A DNA stretch of 43,144 nucleotides, from positions 1 to 43,144 of the forward strand of contig NZ_CALTZE010000010.1 in NCBI RefSeq assembly GCF_943913695.1, read 5' to 3'. The position numbers and the translations under genes are program-made. This document shows, in pieces, positions 12,977 through 20,259 of this stretch (position 1 is the stretch's first letter; the number at the start of each line of letters is the position of its first letter). The notes beneath the pieces were generated by a model. The model did not search any database and was not told the DNA's origin. It worked only from the letters and a program-made list of their open reading frames with translations. The stretch is from an uncultured Marmoricola sp. (GTDB taxonomy: Bacteria; Actinomycetota; Actinomycetes; Propionibacteriales; Nocardioidaceae).

Positions 12977-13822
12977 GTGGGGTCTTGGACAAACGCGTCG
13001 GCCGGGCCCACCGCGACCACGGCCGGAGTGCTGCGCCCCGACGAGTTCGCCCGGCACGTGACGCTGCGCCGCTGGCCGAGCCCGCCGGACCTCGCCCCCT
13101 GGGTCGAGAACCTCTGGGGCCTGCGCTGGCAGCTCCCGGCCGGCCGGACACACGTGAGCTCGGTGCTCCCCCACCCGGCGTGCAACCTCACCGTCGAGCA
13201 CGGCGTCGGCCGGCCCGACCTCCCCGACGGCGCAGTGGTGACCGGCGTCGTGACCCGTCGCTACGACACCGAGGTGCGCGGCGACGGCTGGGTGCTGGGC
13301 GCGAAGTTCCGCCCCGGCGGGCTGCACGCCCTCACCGGGGTCCGCGCCGACGCGCTGCGCGACCGCACCCTGGCTGCCGCCGAGGTGCTGCCACACCAGG
13401 CATGGGAGCCGCTGCGTGACCTGGGTCCCGACGGTGACGACGAGGCGCAGGCCGAGCGGCTCGCCGGGGCGCTCGGGACGCTGGCCCGCGAGGCCGGCCC
13501 CGACCCCGACCACGCCCTCGTGCTCGATGTGGTCGCCGAGATGCTCCGCGACCGCACGCTCGTGCGGGTCGACCAGGTCGAGGAGGCCTGCGGCGTCGGC
13601 CGGCGCCGGCTGCAGCGGCTCTTCGCGGCCTACGTCGGCGTGGGGCCGAAGTGGGTGCTGGCGCGCTACCGGATGCACGACGTGGTGAGCGCCCTCGACG
13701 CGGGGTACGCCGGCTCGCTCGCCGACCTCGCCGCTGAGCACGGCTGGTTCGACCAGGCCCACTTCACCCGCGACTTCACCGACCTCGTCGGCCAGAGCCC
13801 CGGCGCCTACCGCGACCGGTAG
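12977..13822 (+). CDS. AraC family transcriptional regulator
   Basis: A 281-residue protein. The N-terminal about 170 residues are a sensor domain of the DUF6597 type: RRWPSPPDLAPWVENLWGLRW, then a GAKFRPGG motif. The C-terminus is an AraC helix-turn-helix pair with VEEACGVGRRRLQRLFAAYVG and a final HFTRDFTDLVGQSPGAYR (about 260-277). There is no ribosome site, but TAGGAT 6 nt before the GTG suggests a leaderless message. It diverges from a VOC gene, which may be its target. Its stop codon lies 6 bp from the stop position of the duplicated spoIID fragment. Confidence 0.9.
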   Translation: MGSWTNASAGPTATTAGVLRPDEFARHVTLRRWPSPPDLAPWVENLWGLRWQLPAGRTHVSSVLPHPACNLTVEHGVGRPDLPDGAVVTGVVTRRYDTEVRGDGWVLGAKFRPGGLHALTGVRADALRDRTLAAAEVLPHQAWEPLRDLGPDGDDEAQAERLAGALGTLAREAGPDPDHALVLDVVAEMLRDRTLVRVDQVEEACGVGRRRLQRLFAAYVGVGPKWVLARYRMHDVVSALDAGYAGSLADLAAEHGWFDQAHFTRDFTDLVGQSPGAYRDR

Positions 13823-13827
13823 CCGGC

Positions 13828-13958
13828 CTCACCCGAAGGCGAACCACTCCGACTTCAGGCCCATCGCCGAGCGGGAGTCGTTGCCGCTGACGGTGACGGT
13901 GCGCTTGCTCCCCACCAGCCGCATCTCCTCCACGCGGCCGCCCTAGGCGCCGTTGCCG
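13828..13958 (-). pseudogene. displaced 3' fragment of the spoIID-like gene (copy 1 of a 131-bp direct repeat)
   Basis: These 131 bp match 15523-15653, the last bases of the intact SpoIID gene, without gaps and with 6 mismatches by my count. The frame still reads GGRVEEMRLVGSKRTVTVSG and ends in KSEWFAFG plus stop, but a TAG now interrupts it near the upstream edge and the rest of the gene is missing. It is a dead copy that marks the left boundary of the islet. Its stop codon is 6 bp from the AraC stop, which looks like the original convergent junction. Confidence 0.88.
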
Positions 13959-13963
13959 CAGCC

Positions 13964-14140
13964 TTGAGACATGCCACTGCGATCGCGGACCTTCGTGCTG
14001 CCCGAGCGACCCGGAAGCTTCCGCACGACACCACCGGCCGGGCCCCATTTGGCACCCGGCGTGTCAGTCCGCGACGACACGGCGCGCTCATCTGCCACAG
14101 CACCGTCGCTTCCATCGATCCGCGGTCAAGTAACACGCGT
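13964..14140 (-). pseudogene. remnant of an IS1634-like element, 5' end (copy A)
   Basis: About 150 bp here align with 15371-15520 in the same orientation, with many substitutions. On the minus strand it runs from a CTTGACCGCGGAT stretch into a short frame reading VVRKLPGRSGSTKVR, like the beginning of IS1634/IS4-type transposases. It then breaks off at the spoIID fragment. This is a decayed 5' end of an insertion sequence; the rest of the transposase is absent on this side. Confidence 0.6.
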
Positions 14141-14509
14141 CAGGCGAAACGATGCGAGGATCGGGTTGACGCCAGCCAGGCTCGCGAACGCTTACTCCGG
14201 AGCAGAGGCAACGCCTGTTGCTACCACTTCGACGACTTCGCTCGAATCGTTGGCGGTAAGACTCCGGACTTAAGTCCGGCCGACCCTTTCGCCGCGCCAC
14301 AGCGGTCGATGTAGACGGCACAGCGCTTTTTGCCCGAGAATCCTCTACGCCCGTCAAGGCGGCAGCGAGAGCGGACGACCTCCTGCCCCAAGCGGGATTG
14401 GGTCTGAAGGATTACTAGTTCTCCACCTTTCTGGCCCGTGCCAACCGAGCAAGGGCCAGTTGCTCACCTCAAGACCAGCGTTATCAGCGACCGGCGTGCG
14501 AAGGCACTC
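14141..14509. other. 369-bp stretch without a supported gene
   Basis: Short frames on both strands lack a ribosome site and a recognisable domain. Base composition is more even than in the flanking backbone. The one distinct element is a 16-bp perfect palindrome at 14264-14279. This looks like decaying mobile-element DNA inside the islet. Confidence 0.5.
14264..14279. repeat. 16-bp perfect palindrome CCGGACTTAAGTCCGG
   Basis: A complete self-complementary sequence with no loop. It could be a protein-binding site or part of an element end; nothing adjacent decides which. Confidence 0.5.
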
Positions 14510-14869
14510 TCAGCGTGGCAATAAGTGCAACACAGCTACGACCACAGTCATCGCTACAGACGGAGCGATAACCAGTGCAAGCCTTCCACGCACTGATCTG
14601 ACTGAACGCACCAGCATCACTGCGCAAAGAGCGCTCACGAGGACGGCGGTCACCGCGGTGTAGGCCCAGGGGCCAACTGCTGGGACGTCGCAAACTCGTC
14701 CACGCACCGACGATGCGGCAACCCCAGCGCCCTCCGTTCCAATACAGCTCATCACGGTGAAGAACGACGCCACCACCGTCACTACTGAGCTCAACACAAG
14801 CATGGCGACGACGCTCAGCCCCACACTGAAGGCGCCGTGACGGTGCCAGTTTTCAGTCTTCGTCTCCAT
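14510..14869 (-). CDS. small three-pass membrane protein, unknown
   Basis: A 119-residue protein with a short charged N-terminus and three hydrophobic segments (about 12-38, 65-85 and 94-115). Cys residues lie in the first loop (MSCIGTEG ... RVCDVPAVGPW). A positive RSVRSVRGR stretch precedes the last segment. GGGAGG lies 4 nt before the ATG, the strongest ribosome site in the islet, so I take this to be a live gene. I do not recognise the family. It sits alone between remnants of an insertion sequence and is the only intact cargo there. Confidence 0.6.
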   Translation of the reverse strand: METKTENWHRHGAFSVGLSVVAMLVLSSVVTVVASFFTVMSCIGTEGAGVAASSVRGRVCDVPAVGPWAYTAVTAVLVSALCAVMLVRSVRSVRGRLALVIAPSVAMTVVVAVLHLLPR

Positions 14870-14989
14870 CAACCCTCCCGGCAAGGTCTCAGTAAACAAG
14901 GAACGCAGACAGGTAGTAGACGCGGCATCTCCAGCACCTCGACAGAGCCCTCGCCATCGGACGTCAGTCGCGCCACCCGTGTGGCCAGA

Positions 14990-15520
14990 AATCTCGCGCG
15001 GGAACCCTTGCGGTCGGCTGGCAGCCCGAGGGTGATCTGTGGTCGACTCGGCGCTCCTTGCTGTAGACCACCTTGAGCAACTGATCCTCGGTCTCTACTT
15101 CGAAGTAGTGGGGTGGTGACGTCGTAGCGCACCAGACTCACGTCGCCGTGGGCATCGCGTGGTCGAAGCAGGCGCCGGCGATCTGGGCGCGGTAGTCACG
15201 CCTGGCACGCCCTCGCCTGCAGGGCCCACGCCGTGCAAGTCGAGAGTCTCCTGGCCCTCACGCATGTGACGACGAGCGACCACCATCAGCGTCGCGAGCT
15301 CGGCCTCATGGCGAGCCGTGCCCACATGCTTGAGCACGACATCACGCCCCTCACGCCGCTCAGCGAGCCGGACCTTCGGGCCGCAGGAGCGACCCGAACC
15401 GCCGCGCGAGCACCACCGGCCTCCCTGTAGGCACCCCGGAGTCTGTCAATCCGCGACTACGCAAGAGGCTCACCTGCCACAACGCCAGCGCTGCCACCAA
15501 TCCACGATCAAGTGGCACGA
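14990..15520 (-). pseudogene. degenerate IS1634-family transposase (copy B)
   Basis: Read in shifting frames on the minus strand, this gives the ordered landmarks of IS1634/IS4-like transposases. VVLKHVGTARHEAELATLM comes first, then MREGQETLDL, then YRAQIAGACFDHAMP. DVSLVRYDVTT, YFEVETEDQLLKV and YSKERRVDPQITLGL follow. At least three single-base frameshifts separate these pieces, large internal parts are missing, and nothing matches after about 14990. It is inactive. The 5' end abuts the stop codon of the intact spoIID gene. Copy A at 13964-14140 is a second, shorter 5' end in the same orientation. Confidence 0.75.
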
Positions 15521-15522
15521 GT

Positions 15523-15653
15523 CTCACCCGAAGGCGAACCACTCCGACTTCAGGCCCATCGCCGAGCGGAAGCCCGTGCCGCTGACGGTGACGGTGCGCT
15601 TGCTCCCGACCAGCCGCATCTCCTCCACGCGGCCGCCCCAGGCGCCGTTGCCG
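15523..15653. repeat. 131-bp direct repeat, right copy (3' end of intact spoIID gene)
   Basis: It matches 13828-13958 without gaps at about 95% identity. One edge falls exactly at the spoIID stop codon. Together the two copies bound a 1564-bp insert. Confidence 0.9.
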
Positions 15654-16723
15654 TCACGCCGGGTGACCACGACCCGCTTCAGCGTGCCGATCGAGGAGTA
15701 CGCCGACTGCACCCGCCCACGGGTCAGCGTCGTGCGCCAGGTGTGGTGGGGGTTGCCGGCGACGCCGTCGTAGGGGTCGCTCTTGGCCACGAGGTAGGGC
15801 CGGCTGCCGGCGCTGCTCCAGCCCCCGTTGCTGGAGCTGAACTGGGTGAAGGCGGGGGCGCCGCCGTGGTGGCGCACCTGCCCCGCCGTGGCGGTGACGG
15901 CGGCGTTGGCGAGCGGGTGCTCGGAGGACAGGCCGCCGTAGACCTGGCAGGAGGTGGTGTCGCAGGTGTGGTAGGCCCGGCCGCGGTGCGCGGCGCGGTC
16001 GAAGGCGGCGTAGGTGCGGGCGGCCACGGCCTGGGCGCGCACCGCGGCGGGCGCCCAGGAGGCTGGCATCTCGCGGGCGACGACGCCGCGGACCAGGTCG
16101 TCGAGGGTCACGACGTTGACGGTCATCGCCGAGACGTGGCGCAGCGTGCCGCGGTAGGCGCGGTCGCCGCCGGGCAGGCGCAGCGTGAGGGGCTTGGCAT
16201 CGGAGCGGAAGAAGGCGCCGGCACCCTTGAGCGTGGTGAAGGCGCGCCAGCGGCCGGTGTAGCCCTCGACCAGCGTGGAGCCACCGGAGGTCCGCATCCG
16301 CCACAGCGAGACCTGCTGGCCGCCGAGCTCGGTCGGCAGGTCGCGCGCCTGCTGGCCCTGCACCTGGCGCAGCCGCAGCGTCGGCTGCACCGGCACCCGG
16401 GTGTCGCCGTCGGTGTCAGCACTGATCCGCACCCAGATGTTGCCGCCGGCCGTGGCCGCGACCGTCCCGGGGTAGTAGAAGGCCAGGATCTGCTGGTGGC
16501 TCAGGCCCTTGCTGGCCGCGCCGCGGGCGCCGTACTGCGACATGCCGTGGCCGTGGCCGTAGCCGTGACCGGTCAGCTTGAGCACGCCGTCGGCCGGCAC
16601 GGCGTACGACGTGGAGGCCGCGGCGCCGGCGGGAACGCCCGCCCAGGTGCTGGCGGCGCAGGCCAGGGCGAGCGCGGAGACGGCCGCAGCACGCAGGACG
16701 GCAAGCGGGGGACGCACGGGCAT
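15524..16723 (-). CDS. SpoIID/LytB domain-containing secreted protein
   Basis: A 399-residue exported protein. It begins with a signal peptide (Arg4, a hydrophobic stretch at about 8-28, Ala-rich cleavage region near 36). Next is the SpoIID hallmark GHGYGHGHGMSQYGARGAA at about 53-71, then the core with AREMPASW and AQAVAARTYA. In Bacillus, SpoIID cleaves peptidoglycan glycan strands. In non-sporulating actinobacteria the role is probably cell-wall remodelling. CAGGAG lies 7 nt before the chosen ATG; the open frame upstream has no signal-peptide character. It lies 121 bp downstream of lpdA in the same direction. Its 3' end is duplicated at 13828. Confidence 0.9.
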   Translation of the reverse strand: MPVRPPLAVLRAAAVSALALACAASTWAGVPAGAAASTSYAVPADGVLKLTGHGYGHGHGMSQYGARGAASKGLSHQQILAFYYPGTVAATAGGNIWVRISADTDGDTRVPVQPTLRLRQVQGQQARDLPTELGGQQVSLWRMRTSGGSTLVEGYTGRWRAFTTLKGAGAFFRSDAKPLTLRLPGGDRAYRGTLRHVSAMTVNVVTLDDLVRGVVAREMPASWAPAAVRAQAVAARTYAAFDRAAHRGRAYHTCDTTSCQVYGGLSSEHPLANAAVTATAGQVRHHGGAPAFTQFSSSNGGWSSAGSRPYLVAKSDPYDGVAGNPHHTWRTTLTRGRVQSAYSSIGTLKRVVVTRRDGNGAWGGRVEEMRLVGSKRTVTVSGTGFRSAMGLKSEWFAFG

Positions 16724-16844
16724 CCGAGACTCCTGTGACTCGTGTGACGAGAGTGCAGAGAAGTCGATTATGTCGTCGTCGCGCAATTCCGAAAGCCATT
16801 CTCGGAAATGCGGATGAATTACAGAAGTGGCATTAACAGTGGAT

Positions 16845-18275
16845 TCACGAGGGTCGCTGGTGCAGCCGGCGGGCGGCCTCGGCGATCGACCCGCTCATCG
16901 AGGGGTAGACGGTGAAGATGTTGGCGACCTGGTCGACGGTCAGCGACTCCGCCACGGCGATCGCGATCGGGTGGATCAGCTCGCTGGCGCGCGGGCCGAC
17001 TACGACGCCCCCGACGACCACGCCGGTGCCGCGACGGGCGAAGAGCTTGACGAAGCCGTCGCGCACGCCCTGCATCTTGGCCCGAGGGTTGCCCGCGAGC
17101 GGCAGCTGCACCACCTCGGCGGGGATCTCGCCCTCGTCGACCGCGCGCTGGGAGCAGCCCACGGTCGCGATCTCGGGAGCGGTGAAGACGTTGGAGGCGA
17201 CCTGACCGAGGTCGAGGGGGTGCACGGCGTCGCCGAGCGCGTGCCACATCGCGATCCGGCCCTGCATCGCGGCGACGCTGGCGAGCATGAGCACGCCGGT
17301 GCAGTCGCCGGCGGAGTAGACGCCCCGCGCGCTGGTGCGCGAGACCCGGTCGACCCGCACGAAGCCGCCGTCGTCGAGCTGCACGCCGGCCTCCTCCAGG
17401 CCGAGCCCGGAGGTCTTGGGCACCGAGCCGAGCGCCAGCAGGCAGTGCGAGCCCTCGACGGCGCGGCCGTCGGTGAGCGTGACCACGACGCCGTCGCCCG
17501 CGCGCTCGACCGACTGCATCCGCGACTTCCCGAGCACGTGCATGCCGCGCCGGGTCAGCACGTCCTCGAGCACCTGCGCGGCGTCGGCGTCCTCCCCCGG
17601 CAGCACGCGGTCGCGCGAGGAGACCAGCGTGACCTCGACGCCCAGCGAGGTGTAGGCCGAGGCGAACTCGGCGCCGGTGACACCCGAGCCCACCACGATC
17701 AGGTGCTCGGGCTCCTCGGTGAGGTCGTAGACCTGCTCCCAGGTCAGGATCCGCTCGCCGTCGGGCTCCGCGGTCGGCAGCGTGCGCGGGGCGGCGCCGG
17801 TCGCCACCAGCACGGCGTCGGCCTCCCAGCGCTCGTGGCCGCCGTCGGCGAGGTCGACCGACACGGCGTCGGGGCCCTCGAGACGGCCACGACCCTGCAC
17901 CACCCGCACGCCCTCGCGCTCCAGGCGGCGGCCGATGTCGGCCGACTGGTCGGCGGCCAGCCGCAGCACCCGGTCGTTGACGCGGGCGAGGTCGACGACG
18001 ACCTCGTGGGCGGGGTCGCCCTGGTGGTCCTTGAACTCCACGCCGAGCTCGGGGGCGTCGCCGAGCTCGGTCATCAGCTCGGCGGTGGCGATCAGGGTCT
18101 TGCTCGGCACGCAGTCGGTGATCACCGCCGAGCCACCCAGCCCGTCGCTGTCGACGACGGAGACCTCGGCGCCGAGCTGCGCGGCGACCAGGGCCGCCTC
18201 GTAGCCGCCGGGGCCGCCGCCGATGATCGCGATGCGACGGGGCTGGCCGAAGTCTGGTGTCGTCACGGGGCTCAT
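16845..18275 (-). CDS. lpdA: NAD(P)H-quinone dehydrogenase (LpdA-type flavoprotein disulfide reductase)
   Basis: A 476-residue pyridine-nucleotide disulfide reductase fold. It has FAD-binding GGGPGGY at 19-25, an NAD-binding VVGSGVTGAEFASAY segment, a second FAD motif (GVYSAGDCTG), and a C-terminal dimer domain. The redox motif reads GGSAVITDCVPSK with only Cys55, so the usual CxxxxC disulfide is absent, as in M. tuberculosis LpdA (Rv3303c). LpdA reduces quinones rather than lipoamide. A GTG three codons in is an alternative start with a CACAAT box 7 nt before it. It diverges from the gamma-glutamylcyclotransferase-like gene. Confidence 0.92.
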   Translation of the reverse strand: MSPVTTPDFGQPRRIAIIGGGPGGYEAALVAAQLGAEVSVVDSDGLGGSAVITDCVPSKTLIATAELMTELGDAPELGVEFKDHQGDPAHEVVVDLARVNDRVLRLAADQSADIGRRLEREGVRVVQGRGRLEGPDAVSVDLADGGHERWEADAVLVATGAAPRTLPTAEPDGERILTWEQVYDLTEEPEHLIVVGSGVTGAEFASAYTSLGVEVTLVSSRDRVLPGEDADAAQVLEDVLTRRGMHVLGKSRMQSVERAGDGVVVTLTDGRAVEGSHCLLALGSVPKTSGLGLEEAGVQLDDGGFVRVDRVSRTSARGVYSAGDCTGVLMLASVAAMQGRIAMWHALGDAVHPLDLGQVASNVFTAPEIATVGCSQRAVDEGEIPAEVVQLPLAGNPRAKMQGVRDGFVKLFARRGTGVVVGGVVVGPRASELIHPIAIAVAESLTVDQVANIFTVYPSMSGSIAEAARRLHQRPS

Positions 18276-18320
18276 TGTGTCCGATGCCGGTGCCGTTTCG
18301 GTCGGGCGGGACCGGGGCCC

Positions 18321-18326
18321 TAACCT
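18321..18326 (+). promoter_or_regulatory. -10-like box (TAACCT)
   Basis: TAACCT ends 7 nt before the GTG of the gamma-glutamylcyclotransferase-like gene with no Shine-Dalgarno sequence; probable leaderless start. Confidence 0.5.
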
Positions 18327-18333
18327 GACGGCC

Positions 18334-18789
18334 GTGACGCTGTACGCCGCCTACGGCAGCAACCTGGACCCCGCTCGCATGGGCGAGCGCTGCCCGCACT
18401 CCCCGCTGCGCGGCACCGGGTGGCTCTCCGGCTGGCGGCTCACCTTCGGCGGCGAGGACCACGGCTGGGACGGCGCGCTCGCCACGATCGTGCAGGACCC
18501 CTTCGAGCAGGTCTACGTCGGCGTCTACGACGTGACCGACGAGGACGTCGCGGCGCTGGACGCCTGGGAGTCCGCCGACACCGGGCTCTTCCGCAAGCTC
18601 AAGGTGCGCGTCTCGCTGCTCGACGCCGAGGTGGTGGCCTGGGCCTACGTGCTCGACGCCTTCGAGGGCGGCCTGCCCTCCGCGACCTACCTCGGCACCC
18701 TCGCCGACGCCGCGGAGGCCGCCGACGCCCCCGACGACTACGTCTCGGCGCTGCGCTCGCGTCCCTGCCGCTCCAACTTCGGCGGCTGA
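18334..18789 (+). CDS. gamma-glutamylcyclotransferase-like (AIG2/GGCT fold) protein
   Basis: A 151-residue protein with the signature YAAYGSNLDPARM at the N-terminus (YGSN substrate loop), a VGVYDVTDEDVAALDAWES stretch holding a candidate catalytic Glu, and a final RSNFGG. GGCT-fold enzymes release 5-oxoproline from gamma-glutamyl compounds; the exact substrate here is open. The frame is open further upstream, but the GTG directly before TLYAAYGSN is preferred because of the domain start and a TAACCT box 7 nt upstream. It sits between lpdA and purine nucleoside phosphorylase, as in related actinobacteria. Confidence 0.87.
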   Translation: MTLYAAYGSNLDPARMGERCPHSPLRGTGWLSGWRLTFGGEDHGWDGALATIVQDPFEQVYVGVYDVTDEDVAALDAWESADTGLFRKLKVRVSLLDAEVVAWAYVLDAFEGGLPSATYLGTLADAAEAADAPDDYVSALRSRPCRSNFGG

Positions 18790-18820
18790 AGGTCCCGCTG
18801 GAGCGCCCCCGGGCTGCGGC

Positions 18821-18826
18821 TAGGGT
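18821..18826 (+). promoter_or_regulatory. -10-like box (TAGGGT)
   Basis: TAGGGT ends 7 nt before the GTG of the phosphorylase gene, the same spacing as the box of the gene before it; probable leaderless start. Confidence 0.5.
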
Positions 18827-18833
18827 CACCGGC

Positions 18834-19634
18834 GTGAGCGAGCAGACCTACACCGAGGCCGCCGCCGAGGCGGCCGCCGCCCTGGCCGAGCAGACCGGCG
18901 TCGCGCAGCACGACGTCGCCCTGGTGATGGGCTCGGGCTGGCTGCCGGCCGTCGACGCCCTCGGCGAGACCGTGGCCGAGGTGGCCACCACCGACCTGCC
19001 GGGCTTCGCGCCGCCGGCCGTCGCCGGCCACGCGGGCAGGATCCGCTCGGTGCGGGCGGGTGAGCGCCGGCTGCTGGTCTTCCTCGGGCGCACCCACCTC
19101 TACGAGGGGCTCGGCGAGCGGGCGGTGTGCCACGGCGTACGCACCGCCGCCGCGGCCGGCTGCTCGACCGTGGTGCTGACCAACGGCTGCGGCGGGCTCG
19201 ACGAGCGCTGGTCGCCCGGCACGGCCGTGCTGATCAGCGACCACGTCAACCTGACCTCCACCTCCCCCATCGAGGGCGCCAGCTTCGTCGACCTCACCGA
19301 CCTCTACTCCCCCCGGCTGCGCGCGCTGTGTCGCGAGGTCGAGCCGAGCCTCGACGAGGGCGTCTACGTGCAGTTCCGCGGGCCGCACTACGAGACCCCG
19401 GCCGAGATCGCGATGGTGCGCGCCATCGGCGGCACCCTGGTCGGCATGAGCACCACGCTGGAGGCGATCGCCGCGCGCGAGGCCGGCCTGGAGGTGCTGG
19501 GTCTGAGCCTGGTCACCAACCTGGCGGCGGGCATCTCCGGCGAGCCGCTCGACCACGCCGAGGTGCTCGAGGCGGGCCGGGCCGCGGCGACCCGGATGGG
19601 CGCGCTGCTCGGCGCGGTCGTGCCCCGGCTCTGA
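18834..19634 (+). CDS. punA: purine-nucleoside phosphorylase
   Basis: A 266-residue trimeric-type PNP. It shows the phosphate loop VMGSGWLP (about 31-38), GRTHLYEG with the phosphate-contacting His, FRGPHYETPAEI for base recognition, GMSTTLEA, and LVTNLAAG with the purine-binding Asn. It cleaves purine ribo- or deoxyribonucleosides with phosphate to the base and sugar-1-phosphate in cytosolic salvage. The mycobacterial counterpart is called deoD and lies near lpdA and pmmB, as here. The start is supported by TAGGGT 7 nt upstream, and there is no ribosome site. Confidence 0.93.
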   Translation: MSEQTYTEAAAEAAAALAEQTGVAQHDVALVMGSGWLPAVDALGETVAEVATTDLPGFAPPAVAGHAGRIRSVRAGERRLLVFLGRTHLYEGLGERAVCHGVRTAAAAGCSTVVLTNGCGGLDERWSPGTAVLISDHVNLTSTSPIEGASFVDLTDLYSPRLRALCREVEPSLDEGVYVQFRGPHYETPAEIAMVRAIGGTLVGMSTTLEAIAAREAGLEVLGLSLVTNLAAGISGEPLDHAEVLEAGRAAATRMGALLGAVVPRL

Positions 19635-19645
19635 GCATCCGGGCG

Positions 19646-19651
19646 TAGATT
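19646..19651 (+). promoter_or_regulatory. -10-like box (TAGATT)
   Basis: TAGATT ends 8 nt before the ATG of the TetR gene with no Shine-Dalgarno sequence; probable leaderless start. Confidence 0.5.
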
Positions 19652-19659
19652 CTGCGCCG

Positions 19660-20259
19660 ATGCCCAAGATCCTCGGCGCCAACCTCGAGGAGCACCGCCG
19701 CCACGTGCGCCGGCGCGTGTTCGAGGCCTTCGCCACGCTGCTGCGCGAGCGGGGGTACGACGCCCTCTCGCTCGCCGACCTCGCCGCCGAGGCCGGCATC
19801 GGTCGCACCGTGATCTACAACCACTTCCCCGACAAGGACGCCGTGGTGGTGGCCTTCGCCGCCGAGGAGACCCAGCGCTACCTCGACCGGCTGGCCATGG
19901 AGCTCACCGGCGTGGACGACCCGCAGGACCAGCTGCGCCGCTACGTGCGCCACCACCTGCGCTCCGCCGAGGAGATGCACCTCGGGCTCGGCCCGCAGCT
20001 CTACGCCATGCTCTCGCGCGACTCCCTGGTCGAGATCCGCGCACACGTGCGCGCCGTCGAGGAGGTCGTCGGCACCATCCTGGACCGCGGCATGGAGCTC
20101 GGTGTCTTCGCTCGCACCGACCTGCCGACGGCGATCGCCCTGGTGCACGCGTGCCTGCAGCCCCGGCACCTGCCCAGCGACGCCGTGGAGGCGTTCGTGC
20201 TGCGAGGTGTCGGGGCTGCAAGTGGTCAGCCGTCCGGGGCCGCGGTCAGCGACGCGTGA
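19660..20259 (+). CDS. TetR family transcriptional regulator
   Basis: A 199-residue protein. The N-terminal DNA-binding domain has LSLADLAAEAGIGRTVIYNHFPDKDAVV at about 34-61. The C-terminal helical domain has an RHHLRSAEEMHLGLGPQLYAM segment. The Ile-Tyr-Asn-His-Phe form is typical of TetR proteins. Its 3' end overlaps the convergent htaA-like gene by 14 bp. Being next to the heme operon does not make it the regulator of that operon, because the iron box there points to a DtxR/IdeR protein. The ligand is unknown. Confidence 0.9.
   Translation: MPKILGANLEEHRRHVRRRVFEAFATLLRERGYDALSLADLAAEAGIGRTVIYNHFPDKDAVVVAFAAEETQRYLDRLAMELTGVDDPQDQLRRYVRHHLRSAEEMHLGLGPQLYAMLSRDSLVEIRAHVRAVEEVVGTILDRGMELGVFARTDLPTAIALVHACLQPRHLPSDAVEAFVLRGVGAASGQPSGAAVSDA

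Noticed and set aside
14088..14357. An 89-codon minus-strand frame and an overlapping plus-strand frame in the islet.
   Set aside because: Both cross the IS remnant and the palindrome, lack ribosome sites and show no family resemblance.
19660..20259. The TetR gene as regulator of the heme operon.
   Set aside because: It is convergent with the operon's last gene and far from the operon promoter, where an iron box is present.
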